13,050 nucleotides of DNA, from contig CAMLDH010000083.1 in the NCBI GenBank assembly GCA_946478765.1, positions 1-13,050 of the forward strand. Direction: 5' to 3'. The stretch comes from an uncultured Oxalobacteraceae bacterium. GTDB taxonomy: Bacteria > Pseudomonadota > Gammaproteobacteria > Burkholderiales > Burkholderiaceae. The notes under the pieces were generated by a model that saw only the letters and a program-made list of their open reading frames with translations, did not search any database and was not told the DNA's origin. Positions within the stretch are counted from its first letter, which is position 1, and every line of letters starts with the position of its first letter. Position numbers and translations under genes: made by a program. Below are positions 1 to 7,285 of the stretch, in pieces.

Positions 1-574
1 CACCAATCCGAGTTTCGGCAAGGATTTTATCCTGACTTTCGGTGCTGGCAACAGCTATACCGTGACCACGTCCGGGACGCCGCCCGTTGTGTCCGCGCCG
101 GCCGTGTTTACGCCCGGCTCGCCGATCGGGTTCGGCGGGTTGCAGATTGTGATCGACGGCACGCCGGCAAATGGCGACACCTTCAATGTAACGACCGCGA
201 AGAATGCCGGTACCGATATGTTTGCCGGACTTGGCAACATTATCGCGGCGCTGAAAGTACCGCTCGACACGGGTACCGCTGCTGACAGGGCGCAGTTGTT
301 GAACGCGTTAAGTACTGGCAACAGGAAAATGGACAATGCGCTCGACAACGTATTGACGGTACGCTCGGCGGTCGGCACACGTTTGCAGGAACTCGAGTCA
401 TTGAATAACACGGGGCAGAATCGCGATCTGCTGGATAAAAGTTATCTGTCCGACTTGCAGGATCTGGATTATTCCAGTGCGATTACCGAGTTTTATCAGC
501 GTCAAGCATCGCTGGAGGCGACGCAGCAAACGTTCGTGAAAATTCAAAAGATCTCGCTGATTAACTTTTTGTAA
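1..574 (+). CDS. flgL: Flagellar hook-associated protein 3 (FlgL), 3' part
   Basis: Hook-filament junction protein FlgL (HAP3), which sits between FlgK and the flagellin filament outside the cell. The gene is cut by the left window edge. The reading frame is open from base 2 and ends at TAA 572-574, leaving about 190 C-terminal residues. The visible part starts in the variable, Gly/Thr/Pro-rich surface domain (residues about 1-75). It then enters a helical flagellin-like C-terminal D1/D0 region, with heptad-like helices after 'NRKMDNALDNVLTVRSAVG' and the ending 'LEATQQTFVKIQKISLINFL'. That ending closely resembles the usual FlgL terminus (ALEA-Q-F--I--LSLFNYL). Flagellin would normally end in LLR rather than a bulky hydrophobic/aromatic end, so FlgL is preferred. 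A strong hairpin follows the stop, so this is probably the last gene of a flg operon (flgK-flgL). It faces the fli operon tail to tail. Confidence 0.9.
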   Translation, partial: TNPSFGKDFILTFGAGNSYTVTTSGTPPVVSAPAVFTPGSPIGFGGLQIVIDGTPANGDTFNVTTAKNAGTDMFAGLGNIIAALKVPLDTGTAADRAQLLNALSTGNRKMDNALDNVLTVRSAVGTRLQELESLNNTGQNRDLLDKSYLSDLQDLDYSSAITEFYQRQASLEATQQTFVKIQKISLINFL

Positions 575-595
575 ACGTGTAATTGGCGGTAATGG

Positions 596-629
596 AAAAG
601 GGCGCAGAGCGATATCTCTGCGCCCTTTT
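596..629. terminator. Bidirectional Rho-independent terminator between flgL and fliR
   Basis: A perfect 14-bp stem has arms 596-609 (AAAAGGGCGCAGAG) and 616-629 (CTCTGCGCCCTTTT) around a 6-nt loop (CGATAT). Each arm has an A-run outside and a T-run at the far end, so transcripts from either strand end in a GC stem followed by Us. It lies 21 nt after the flgL stop and about 115 nt beyond the fliR stop. This fits termination of the two convergent operons, most clearly flgL. The stretch 630-744 shows nothing else that I can support. Confidence 0.88.
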
Positions 630-744
630 GTATTTTGGAATGGGTATTGATCATGCTACTGAACAGTGTTCCGCTCCTACCCGGCACATGCTGTTCGAAA
701 AGCTGCCGCAGACTTGGCGCTGATGGTTTCTAATAGGGGGACTC

Positions 745-1539
745 TTATGGCCGCAAACCCTGCGTAACATGCAGCATCGTTGCCAAGCCGGCAGCGAATT
801 GCTGTTCCAGAAACGGCCCTAGATGCGGCATCAGCAACTGCAACATGGCGATGCCCACTAATAGCGTCAGCGGAAAGCCGACCGCAAATATACTGAGTTG
901 TGGCGAGGCCCGGTTCAACAGACCCATTGCCAGGTTGATTGTCAGCAGTATTGTTATCAACGGTAACGCCAGCATCAGCCCAGCGGAAAAAATCGTGCTG
1001 CCCGCTAATACGAGCACACGCCAGCCGATTGCCGCCAGCGGCGCATCGGCAATCGGCAATGCGCGAAAACTCTCGGCCAGTGTGACGATCACCATCAGAT
1101 GGGCATCCACCGCCAGAAAAATCAGCGTCGCCAGCACGTTCAGCAGGCGCGATAGCACCATCGTGTTGCCGCCGTTACTAGGATCGAAAAAAGACGCGAA
1201 CGACAGACCCATCTGCAGACCCACAAATTCGCCTGCCGCCTGTACCGAGGCAAACACCATACGCATTGAAAATCCCATGGCGGCGCCGATGATGATCTGT
1301 TGCATCAATATCCACACACCTGCGGCGGATACTACCGGGATCACCGGCATCGGATCCAGGGTCGGTCCGATCGCAATCGTCAACAGCGCGGCCAGGCCCA
1401 CCTTGACTTGACGCTGCACCAGGGATTCGCCGAATACAGGCGCAGTGCTGATGAGCGCCAGCATGCGCACGAATGGCCACAAAAACGCCACCATCCACGC
1501 GCTGAGTTGGGCCGATGTGACCGATAAAACCGGCGTCAT
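745..1539 (-). CDS. fliR: Flagellar biosynthesis protein FliR (export gate)
   Basis: Integral membrane component of the flagellar type III export gate, part of the FliP5-FliQ4-FliR1 helical complex at the centre of the MS ring. The 264-residue product has the normal FliR length (about 260). It is very hydrophobic, with about six membrane spans, including the N-terminal 'WMVAFLWPFVRMLALISTAPVFGE' region typical of the family. Also present is the central 'GLQMGLSFASFFDPSNGG' segment, matching the conserved G-Q-GLSFA--fDP family pattern. The ATG at 1539 shares one base with the fliQ stop (TAATG), so translation is probably coupled. This is the last gene of the long fli operon. It ends at TAA (745-747), facing flgL. 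Identification rests on both the sequence pattern and the P-Q-R order. Confidence 0.95.
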   Translation of the reverse strand: MTPVLSVTSAQLSAWMVAFLWPFVRMLALISTAPVFGESLVQRQVKVGLAALLTIAIGPTLDPMPVIPVVSAAGVWILMQQIIIGAAMGFSMRMVFASVQAAGEFVGLQMGLSFASFFDPSNGGNTMVLSRLLNVLATLIFLAVDAHLMVIVTLAESFRALPIADAPLAAIGWRVLVLAGSTIFSAGLMLALPLITILLTINLAMGLLNRASPQLSIFAVGFPLTLLVGIAMLQLLMPHLGPFLEQQFAAGLATMLHVTQGLRP

Positions 1540-1808
1540 TAGCCGACTAGCTGCGGGATACTGCTAAACAGTTGGCGCATATAGTCGAGTATCGCATTCA
1601 GCATCCACGGGCCGGCAATGACCAGCGTGGCGAATACCGCTAGCAGCTTTGGAATGAACGACAGTGTCATTTCATTGATCTGGGTGGCGGCCTGAAACAG
1701 GCTGATGATCAAGCCGGTGATCAGCGCTGCCAGCAACAACGGGGCGGCCAGTTGCAATGAAATTTTCATTGCCTGGTAACCAAGTGCCATTACTGATTCG
1801 GGCGTCAT
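1539..1808 (-). CDS. fliQ: Flagellar biosynthesis protein FliQ (export gate)
   Basis: Small inner-membrane subunit of the flagellar protein export gate. The 89 residues match the family length exactly. There are two membrane helices (about 16-38 and 52-74), joined by the conserved stretch at residues 39-54 (QAATQINEMTLSFIPK), the hallmark loop of FliQ/SctS proteins. The stop overlaps the fliR start by one base. Upstream there is a GAGGA about 12 nt before the ATG, a somewhat distant Shine-Dalgarno. Unlike most genes in this operon, fliQ does not touch its upstream neighbour: about 150 nt, including a hairpin, separate it from fliP. Its translation therefore cannot be coupled to fliP in the simple way seen elsewhere. 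Confidence 0.95.
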   Translation of the reverse strand: MTPESVMALGYQAMKISLQLAAPLLLAALITGLIISLFQAATQINEMTLSFIPKLLAVFATLVIAGPWMLNAILDYMRQLFSSIPQLVG

Positions 1809-1936
1809 GATGTTCCGTAATCCTCAATGAATTCATCGGTCGAAAAAGTGCCGCATCTTCCGACGATCGGCCTAAGCACATTTGAAAAGAGTGGCGTGCG
1901 TCCATGATGCACACTACATCCAATCCAAAGCGCTTA

Positions 1937-1964
1937 AGAGTCTATCCCTACCGGGATAGACTCT
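1937..1964. repeat. Perfect 12-bp inverted repeat overlapping the fliP stop
   Basis: Arms AGAGTCTATCCC (1937-1948) and GGGATAGACTCT (1953-1964) flank a TACC loop, with no mismatch. On the transcribed (minus) strand the stem begins at the second base of the fliP TAG stop (1965-1963). The RNA would form a 12-bp, 4-nt-loop hairpin directly after translation ends. It is not followed by a U-run (next bases UAAGCGCUUUGG), so it is not a standard Rho-independent terminator. It could protect mRNA 3' ends, attenuate expression between fliP and fliQ, or be a dispersed REP-type element. The structure is certain; the role is not known. Confidence 0.75.
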
Positions 1965-2730
1965 AAGTATAAAAGCTCTCCGCCAATGCGCCGATCAGTA
2001 GTTGCCATCCATCGACCAGCACGAATAGCATCAATTTGAACGGCAGCGCAATGGTAGCCGGCGGCACCATCATCATCCCCATCGACATCAGCACGCTGGC
2101 GATGACCAGGTCGACGATCAGGAACGGAATGAAGATCGTGAAACCGATCTGGAATGCCGTCTTCAGTTCGCTGATGACAAATGCCGGCACCAGAATCCGC
2201 AAAGGGACTTCGTCGGGAGTCTGCATCGGCGCGATGCGCGCCAGCCGCGCAAACAGCGCGAGGTCCGCTTCACGCGTTTGCTTCAGCATGAATTGCTTGA
2301 ATGGTTGTACGCCGCGATCGAGTGCCAGTTCGGCCGTGATCTTGTTGTCGGAAAAGGGCCGGTAGGCGTCGTTATATACTTTATCGAATACGGGCGACAT
2401 CACAAAAAAGGTCAGGAACAGCGATAGTCCGACCAGGATCTGATTCGGCGGTGTGGATTGCGCGCCGATCGCATTGCGTAGCAGTCCCAACACGATGATG
2501 ATGCGGGTAAAACTGGTCATCGTCAGCAACAGCGCCGGCAGGAACGACAGCGATGTCAGCAGCAGCATGGTCTGCACGCTGAGCGACCAGGTCTGGCTGC
2601 CGCCCGGTCCCGGCGTGCTGGTGATGCCAGGCAGCGCTTGCGCCGATGCCAGCGCCGGCAGCGCCGTCAATAGAAGCATAACGAGGTGCAGTACGGTGCG
2701 GCGTCGTGAAAAGACAAAGAACAAGTGCAT
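1963..2730 (-). CDS. fliP: Flagellar biosynthesis protein FliP (export gate)
   Basis: Core membrane subunit of the flagellar type III export gate. I choose the ATG at 2730, which overlaps the fliO TGA by one base (TGATG), giving 255 residues. A TTG one codon upstream (2733) is less likely. An N-terminal signal sequence is visible: basic residues about 9-11, a hydrophobic stretch, then ALASAQA near residues 27-32. FliP is one of the few export proteins made with a cleavable signal. The mature part has several membrane spans. Residues 182-197 ([16 protein letters not shown]) fit the FliP family signature PA[FY]-x-[IVLT]-S-E-L-x-x-[GA]-F-x-IG[FL]. The conserved '[15 protein letters not shown]' and 'PPNQIL' stretches are also present. 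The stop codon lies in the stem of a 12-bp inverted repeat, and the next gene fliQ is unusually far away. Confidence 0.96.
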   Translation of the reverse strand: MHLFFVFSRRRTVLHLVMLLLTALPALASAQALPGITSTPGPGGSQTWSLSVQTMLLLTSLSFLPALLLTMTSFTRIIIVLGLLRNAIGAQSTPPNQILVGLSLFLTFFVMSPVFDKVYNDAYRPFSDNKITAELALDRGVQPFKQFMLKQTREADLALFARLARIAPMQTPDEVPLRILVPAFVISELKTAFQIGFTIFIPFLIVDLVIASVLMSMGMMMVPPATIALPFKLMLFVLVDGWQLLIGALAESFYT

Positions 2731-3212
2731 CAATCGGGCCGTTGCAGTTTGCTGATGGAGTCACGCAGTTTTTTCGAAAAGGCGTTGGCGGCTGAAGTGG
2801 CGCTCGTGGCAGCAGCGGCAAGCGGCGTTGTTTCCGGCGGCGGCAGTTCTTCCGCCGGCATCGTATGCAGCGGGCGGATCTGGCCGGGTGTGACGCCGAG
2901 TACCAGCCATGATGTGCCGATTTCCACCACTACCACGCGCTCGCGTTGACCGATCATGGTGTTGGCAATGACCTTCACCAGATGTCCTTTACCGGGCTGT
3001 TGCAGGCCAAACCGGCGCGCTGCCCACGCGCACAGAAAAATCAGCGCCAGCACCACTGCCAGCCCGAGTCCGGCCTGCAACAAGCCGGCTGCGCCGAATG
3101 CCGGTGCAGGGCTGGCCGGCGGCGTTGATACCGTCGGAAGCGCGGCGCCTACCGGCAGCGCTGCCAATATCAGCAGGGTTGATAGCGATACTGAAATCCG
3201 GCGCATGTTCAT
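2730..3212 (-). CDS. fliO: Flagellar biosynthesis protein FliO
   Basis: Bitopic membrane protein that in other bacteria helps FliP assemble and stay stable; it is not part of the finished gate. The product has 160 residues. There is an N-terminal hydrophobic leader (about 4-26) followed by a Pro/Ala-rich periplasmic stretch. A strong membrane span follows (about 45-66, '[26 protein letters not shown]'). A cytoplasmic domain comes next, with the FliO/YscD-like pattern '[34 protein letters not shown]'. The Ala/Ser-rich tail is probably unstructured. The ATG overlaps the fliN stop by four bases (ATGA). A second in-frame ATG two codons later is possible. The gene lies between fliN and fliP, as in most gamma- and betaproteobacteria. 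FliO is poorly conserved, so the assignment leans partly on position. Confidence 0.92.
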   Translation of the reverse strand: MNMRRISVSLSTLLILAALPVGAALPTVSTPPASPAPAFGAAGLLQAGLGLAVVLALIFLCAWAARRFGLQQPGKGHLVKVIANTMIGQRERVVVVEIGTSWLVLGVTPGQIRPLHTMPAEELPPPETTPLAAAATSATSAANAFSKKLRDSISKLQRPD

Positions 3213-3634
3213 CGATTCAATTTGTGAATACGTTCGGATGGCGTAATGATGTCGGTCAGGCGAATCCCATATTTGTCGTTCACCACCACCACTTCGCCCT
3301 GGGCGATCAGATACCCGTTGATCAGCACGTCCATCGGTTCGCCAGCCAAGCCATCCAGCTCCACCACCGAACCCTGGGCCAGTTGCAACAGATTCTTGAT
3401 GGTGATCCGGGTGTGTCCGAGTTCGGCCGTCAGCTGCACCGGAATATCCAAAATCATGTCGATATCGGTTTTAACGACGCTTGCGCTATCGTCTGTCAGC
3501 GGCTTAAAGACATTGGCGGCCGCAGCAACGGGTGCGCTGTCGGCGGGTGCAGAGGCCGCCGTCTGGGCGGCGAGTGCGCTGGCCCAATCGTCGGCATCAA
3601 GGTCGGGTTGGTCCTGCTTGTTGTCGTCACTCAT
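3209..3634 (-). CDS. fliN: Flagellar motor switch protein FliN
   Basis: C-ring protein at the base of the rotor. It forms rings with FliM, binds FliH and so docks the export ATPase complex. The 141 residues are close to the usual length (about 137 in E. coli). Residues 1-57 are acidic then Ala/Ser/Pro-rich, a flexible linker. Residues 58-133 are the SpoA/C-ring domain: 'ILDIPVQLTAELGHTRITIK', 'GSVVELDGLAGEPMDVLING' and 'GEVVVVNDKYGIRLTDII'. Each agrees with the FliN family pattern. The start ATG overlaps the end of fliM by 8 nt (ATGAGTGA), and the stop overlaps fliO by 4 nt, so coupling with both neighbours is likely. Confidence 0.96.
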   Translation of the reverse strand: MSDDNKQDQPDLDADDWASALAAQTAASAPADSAPVAAAANVFKPLTDDSASVVKTDIDMILDIPVQLTAELGHTRITIKNLLQLAQGSVVELDGLAGEPMDVLINGYLIAQGEVVVVNDKYGIRLTDIITPSERIHKLNR

Positions 3635-4631
3635 TGTCGCTTCCCTTGCTGAAATCGCTATCCTGATGATTGATCATTTGTTTTACCCGTAACGCATAAC
3701 GGCCATTGGAAGTGCCGAAGCCGCATTCCATCACCGGTACGCCGTCGACCTTGGCGGTAATCGTCTCCGGCATGTTGATCGGCAACACGTCGCCGGCTTT
3801 CAGTTTCAGTACCTGACCGATGGTAGAGGGGATGGTTATGAATTCGGCTCTCAGTTTTACGTCGGCGCTTTGCGTCTGTTGCGACAACTGTTTGACCCAG
3901 CGTTTGTCGACCTCGACCTCGCCCTGTAACGGATTCGACAGCATATCGCGGATCGGTTCGAGCATTGCATAGGGAATGCAGACGTGCAGTGCACCGCCGA
4001 TCGGTCCGAATTCGATATGGAAAGTGGTATTGACCACCAGTTCATTGGGGGCTGCGATATTGGCGAGTTTGGCATGCATCTCGGCCCGCACATATTCGAA
4101 TTCGAGCGGATACAGCGATTGCCAGGCGGTGCCGTAGCTATCCAGCGTCAGGCTTAACAGGCGTGTAATGATGCGCTGCTCGGTTTGCGTAAAATCACGG
4201 CCTTCGACCCGCATGATAAAGCGGCCGTCGCCGCCGAACAGGTTGTCGACTACCAGAAATATCAGATTCGGATCGAACACGAACAATGCGGTGCCGCGCA
4301 ACGGTTTCATGTGCACCAGATTGATGTTGGCGGGGACCGGCAAGTGGCGCACAAATTCACTGTACTTCTGAATATGTACCGTACCTACCGAAATATCGGA
4401 ACTGCGGCGCATGAAATTGAATAGCCCACCGCGCAATTGCCGTGCAAAGCGTTCATTGATAATTTCCAGCGTATGCATGCGACCGCGCACGATACGTTCC
4501 TGGGTACCGAGATTGCAAACCTGTACGCCTTGCAGCGCCGTCGGCTGTGCCGCGACATGATCAGTATCGCCGGTGACGCCTTGTAGTAGCGCATCTACTT
4601 CGTCCTGAGACAGCAGCTGTTCATAAGCCAT
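3627..4631 (-). CDS. fliM: Flagellar motor switch protein FliM
   Basis: Switch protein of the C ring. It receives phosphorylated CheY at its N-terminus, contacts FliG through its middle domain, and contacts FliN through its C-terminal SpoA domain. The 334 residues match the normal family size. The N-terminal CheY-P-binding peptide is at residues 7-18 (LSQDEVDALLQG). A GGxG loop typical of the FliG-binding middle domain is at 131-137 (LFGGDGR). The C-terminal SpoA domain begins around residue 245 and includes 'LKAGDVLPINMPE'. The gene begins 20 nt after the fliL stop with no clear Shine-Dalgarno, so it may depend on readthrough of ribosomes from fliL. It ends inside fliN. Confidence 0.97.
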   Translation of the reverse strand: MAYEQLLSQDEVDALLQGVTGDTDHVAAQPTALQGVQVCNLGTQERIVRGRMHTLEIINERFARQLRGGLFNFMRRSSDISVGTVHIQKYSEFVRHLPVPANINLVHMKPLRGTALFVFDPNLIFLVVDNLFGGDGRFIMRVEGRDFTQTEQRIITRLLSLTLDSYGTAWQSLYPLEFEYVRAEMHAKLANIAAPNELVVNTTFHIEFGPIGGALHVCIPYAMLEPIRDMLSNPLQGEVEVDKRWVKQLSQQTQSADVKLRAEFITIPSTIGQVLKLKAGDVLPINMPETITAKVDGVPVMECGFGTSNGRYALRVKQMINHQDSDFSKGSDNE

Positions 4632-4651
4632 TGAGAGGTCTCATTAATAAT

Positions 4652-5152
4652 TTACTGCAACACAAAAGCGGTAAATGCCACACTGGTCACACGCTGTGGC
4701 GGCTGGCTGGAAGTAAGCGGCGTATTCAATGTCGCCATGATTTCGTTCGCCAGCTTGGTTTTTTCACTCGGCGCCATCAATGTTTCGGATGGGCGATCCG
4801 ACAGCAGCAGCACGATGCGGTTGCGCACTTCGGGCAGATACTGGGTGATTTGTGCCTGTGATGCGGCATCGGCCATTCTCAGCGTCATGCCGACGTGCAA
4901 AAAGCGACCATACTGGCCTTGCCGCACGTTGACCGTGAACGGCTCCAGCGGAACGAAAAACGGGCCTGCTTCCTCCCGTACCGGGACCGAGGCACTAGCA
5001 GGTGCACTAGTGGGCTGGGAACCCATGCGATGACTGTTCAAATAGTAGATCATGCCAGCACCTACTGCAATTGACACTAAAACCACCAGCGCAAGGGCGA
5101 TTTCATTACGATAATTTTTCATAGAGATTTTTTTGTTCGGGCTTGTAGCCAT
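4652..5152 (-). CDS. fliL: Flagellar basal body-associated protein FliL
   Basis: Single-pass inner-membrane protein that surrounds or supports the stator units and affects motor torque. I start it at ATG 5152 (MATSPNKK...), giving 166 residues, because AGGAAA lies just 3 nt upstream (5161-5156). The frame stays open to a TTG at 5203, but that has no advantage. A later ATG at 5122 (MKNYRNE) would remove ten residues and lacks a good ribosome site. After a short cytoplasmic tail comes one membrane helix (about residues 17-33, 'LALVVLVSIAVGAGMIYYL'). A Ser/Ala/Pro linker follows, then the periplasmic FliL (stomatin-like) domain, with 'FFVPLEPFTVNVR' and 'GRFLHVGMTLRM'. It is separated from fliK by 132 nt, so a separate promoter for fliLMNOPQR is possible, though none is convincing. 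Confidence 0.95.
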   Translation of the reverse strand: MATSPNKKISMKNYRNEIALALVVLVSIAVGAGMIYYLNSHRMGSQPTSAPASASVPVREEAGPFFVPLEPFTVNVRQGQYGRFLHVGMTLRMADAASQAQITQYLPEVRNRIVLLLSDRPSETLMAPSEKTKLANEIMATLNTPLTSSQPPQRVTSVAFTAFVLQ

Positions 5153-5155
5153 GGC

Positions 5156-5161
5156 TTTCCT
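5156..5161 (-). promoter_or_regulatory. Ribosome binding site deciding the fliL start
   Basis: On the minus strand the bases AGGAAA lie three bases before ATG 5152. This is the only good Shine-Dalgarno match near the possible fliL starts (TTG 5203, ATG 5152, ATG 5122). The spacing is short but workable. Confidence 0.6.
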
Positions 5162-5284
5162 GCATGAAATTCCGACAGTTATTATTCGCTGAAAGTGCGT
5201 CAAACCATCTGTTGATAAAAAGGGATAAATCTATTCAGCTGCCGCATTTGCTGCACTCGCACTGCGCCTCTTTATCTCGCCTCT

Positions 5285-6781
5285 TCAGGCGAACGTATCG
5301 ATTGCGTTGCCATTGTCACGAATGGTAGCCGGCGCTGCCACGGGTAGCGCAATGTTGCCCGCCAACCCCGCAATGCTTGCGCCGTTGTTGCGATAGTTGG
5401 ATGGACTCGACTGACTGGACTGGTTCTGCGCGAATGCGTTTTGCTGTTGCTGGGTATCGGCGCTGACCGAGGTATTGCCTAGGCTGATGCCGTTGTCGGC
5501 CAGGCTCGTCCGTAATTGCGGCATTGCTGCCTCGACCGCGGCGCGCACCGATTGATGCGCCGATACAAACATCGCTTGGGCTTGATTGTCGGTGATGGTC
5601 AAGGTGACTTTCAGCGGCCCCAGGTTCGGCGGATTCAGGTGCATTTCCGCTACCTGGTGGTTGGCATTGCCCATCCATACGATTTGTTTGCCGAGTGCAT
5701 CCGCCCATTCATGACTGCCGACTGGCGGCGTCAGCGGCAAACCGACCGGCGCTGCGGCGGAGCCGGCGGCCGGTTGTACGGGCGCGTTCGCCGGAGTGAG
5801 CAGGGCTGCTGCGCTGAGGTTGAACTGGTCGGCGGGTGGCGCGACGGCCTTGCTTCCCGCTGGCGTTTCAATGCCGTTTGCTGCAACGAACGCTTGAGCG
5901 GAATGCACCTCAGGTTTTGCGCTGGATTGCTGGACTTGCGTATCGGCTGCCGTATTGCCGCGTTTCGATTGCTGGCCAGCGAAACCGGTGTTCGGCGTTG
6001 TTGCTTGGACAGCGATTTTGCCGGCGTCGCTTACGAGCGAGGCGATGGGGTCGCCAGCAATGTCTTTTGCTTGCTGTGCGGCTTGCGGATTATTGTCTTG
6101 GTCGGCGGAAGCCAACCCGACTTGTGGTGTGCGCTGCACGCCTATGCTTGTGCCGGCTTCAGTCGTAGCATCGTTCTTGCCTACATCTCCGCCATCATTT
6201 TGTTTTACGGCGGTATCTCCAGCAGCAATGGCCGATGTCGGCAGTTCGGTTTGGCCCCGCTTCTTTGGATCGAATGCGGTCGGCATGCCTGGTGCCGTAT
6301 TCTGGGTAGTCAAGTCTATGTCCGCTTCTGGTGCCGCATTGGCGTTGCCGTCCCCATCGGCTGCCGGCAACGCGCGCGTTGCGTGAAGCGGGTCGCTTTT
6401 TCCGGCCGTAGTTTTTCCGGTAGTAGCGGTAATTGCTTCATCCAGTCGCACATCGGTTGCCATCGAAGCAGCATTGTCGGGGCCGCCTGTAGGCAGATTG
6501 GCCAGCGCGGCGTCGAGCGGGCTCAACGCCAGCATCAAAGCGGCTGCCGGATCTTGTGGATCCTTTTCCTCATTCGCGGTCTGGCGTCGTACCGGGCTTC
6601 GTTCCGTGGCTTTTTCTGCGGATTTTGCAGTGGCCTTTTCAGTACTCGCTAGCGAGCGGTTGAGCACCTGGCCAAAACTGCTGCCATCATTCTGCTGTTG
6701 ATCACCGCTGCGCGCCGCTAGCTTTGTCGCGGAGGCGGCCGACTGGTTCTGGGCGACGGCAGGTGAAATGATTAAGGACAT
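5285..6781 (-). CDS. fliK: Flagellar hook-length control protein FliK
   Basis: Secreted ruler protein that sets hook length and, through FlhB, switches export from rod/hook to filament substrates. The 498 residues are longer than E. coli FliK (375). The first 350 residues are low-complexity (Ala, Asn, Gln, Thr, Asp, Pro), as expected for the poorly conserved ruler part. The C-terminal Flg_hook domain spans about 355-440. Its hallmark is LNPPNLGPL at 382-390, followed by 'VTLTITDNQAQAMFVSAHQSVRAAVEAAMPQLR'. A Gln/Ser/Asn-rich tail ends the protein. The start ATG has GGGGAG a few bases upstream and lies 16 nt after the fliJ stop. This is the usual position at the end of a fliFGHIJK block. Confidence 0.94.
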   Translation of the reverse strand: MSLIISPAVAQNQSAASATKLAARSGDQQQNDGSSFGQVLNRSLASTEKATAKSAEKATERSPVRRQTANEEKDPQDPAAALMLALSPLDAALANLPTGGPDNAASMATDVRLDEAITATTGKTTAGKSDPLHATRALPAADGDGNANAAPEADIDLTTQNTAPGMPTAFDPKKRGQTELPTSAIAAGDTAVKQNDGGDVGKNDATTEAGTSIGVQRTPQVGLASADQDNNPQAAQQAKDIAGDPIASLVSDAGKIAVQATTPNTGFAGQQSKRGNTAADTQVQQSSAKPEVHSAQAFVAANGIETPAGSKAVAPPADQFNLSAAALLTPANAPVQPAAGSAAAPVGLPLTPPVGSHEWADALGKQIVWMGNANHQVAEMHLNPPNLGPLKVTLTITDNQAQAMFVSAHQSVRAAVEAAMPQLRTSLADNGISLGNTSVSADTQQQQNAFAQNQSSQSSPSNYRNNGASIAGLAGNIALPVAAPATIRDNGNAIDTFA

Positions 6782-6797
6782 GGCACTCCCCGGTAAA

Positions 6798-7253
6798 TTA
6801 ATCTGTCAATGTTGATGCACGCAGGCGGAACTGTCTAGCGGCATGTTCGTCGTTGTCGCGTTGTTCCTGTTTATCGAGCGCGGCCACTTCCTGTTGGTGG
6901 ACCCTGTCGGCTAGCGTATCGAATGAAGTCAGTCGGCGCTTGCTCTGCCGCCAGTCGCTGCGCCCATCTTCAAGTTTGGCATCGGCTTGTATGGCTAGTT
7001 CGCGTTGCTGCTCGATGACGTCGTCAAGCATCCCGATGAAATGCTGAAAATTGCGCCATCGCGCGGACGATACGCCATCCCGCATCTGCACCTGGAACTG
7101 ATCATAATATTCCTGCCTGTACTGCAACAGCATTTCCAATTTTTCGGCCGCGCCAATTTGCGCATTTTGCAACTCACCTAGTCGGCGCGTTGCCTCGTCA
7201 GTCCTGTTTTGCGCCAGTTCAATCAGCGTAGCCAGCGGTAGCGTATGTGACAT
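6798..7253 (-). CDS. fliJ: Flagellar export protein FliJ
   Basis: Small cytoplasmic coiled-coil protein that acts as the central stalk of the FliI ATPase ring, links it to FlhA and escorts empty chaperones. The 151 residues are close to the family size (about 147). The sequence is almost entirely helical and rich in Glu, Gln, Arg and Leu. Long amphipathic repeats run through about 10-60 and 65-140, without Pro between them. The start MSHTLPLATLIELAQ resembles the FliJ N-terminus, where a short hydrophobic run precedes the first coil. AAAGGA lies just upstream of ATG 7253. The gene sits 32 nt after fliI and 16 nt before fliK. Coiled coils carry little family-specific signal, so the name rests mainly on shape, size and position. 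Confidence 0.92.
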   Translation of the reverse strand: MSHTLPLATLIELAQNRTDEATRRLGELQNAQIGAAEKLEMLLQYRQEYYDQFQVQMRDGVSSARWRNFQHFIGMLDDVIEQQRELAIQADAKLEDGRSDWRQSKRRLTSFDTLADRVHQQEVAALDKQEQRDNDEHAARQFRLRASTLTD

Positions 7254-7285
7254 GACATCCTTTCAGCGCGGTTTTACGGCAGCTT

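Noticed and set aside
1840..1880. GCCGATCG on the minus strand upstream of fliQ as a sigma-28 promoter
   Set aside because: No TAAA-like -35 at correct distance.
1672..1923. 83-codon minus-strand frame spanning the fliP-fliQ gap
   Set aside because: Overlaps fliQ in another frame, has no family-like pattern and no good ribosome site; the gap is better described as non-coding.
5181..5203. TTGACG (5203-5198) and AATAAT (5186-5181) before fliL as a sigma-70 promoter
   Set aside because: The spacer is only 11 nt, far from the 16-18 needed.
5516..6652. 378-codon open frame on the plus strand opposite fliK
   Set aside because: Cys/Arg-rich antisense shadow of the low-complexity fliK region; no ribosome site or family pattern seen.
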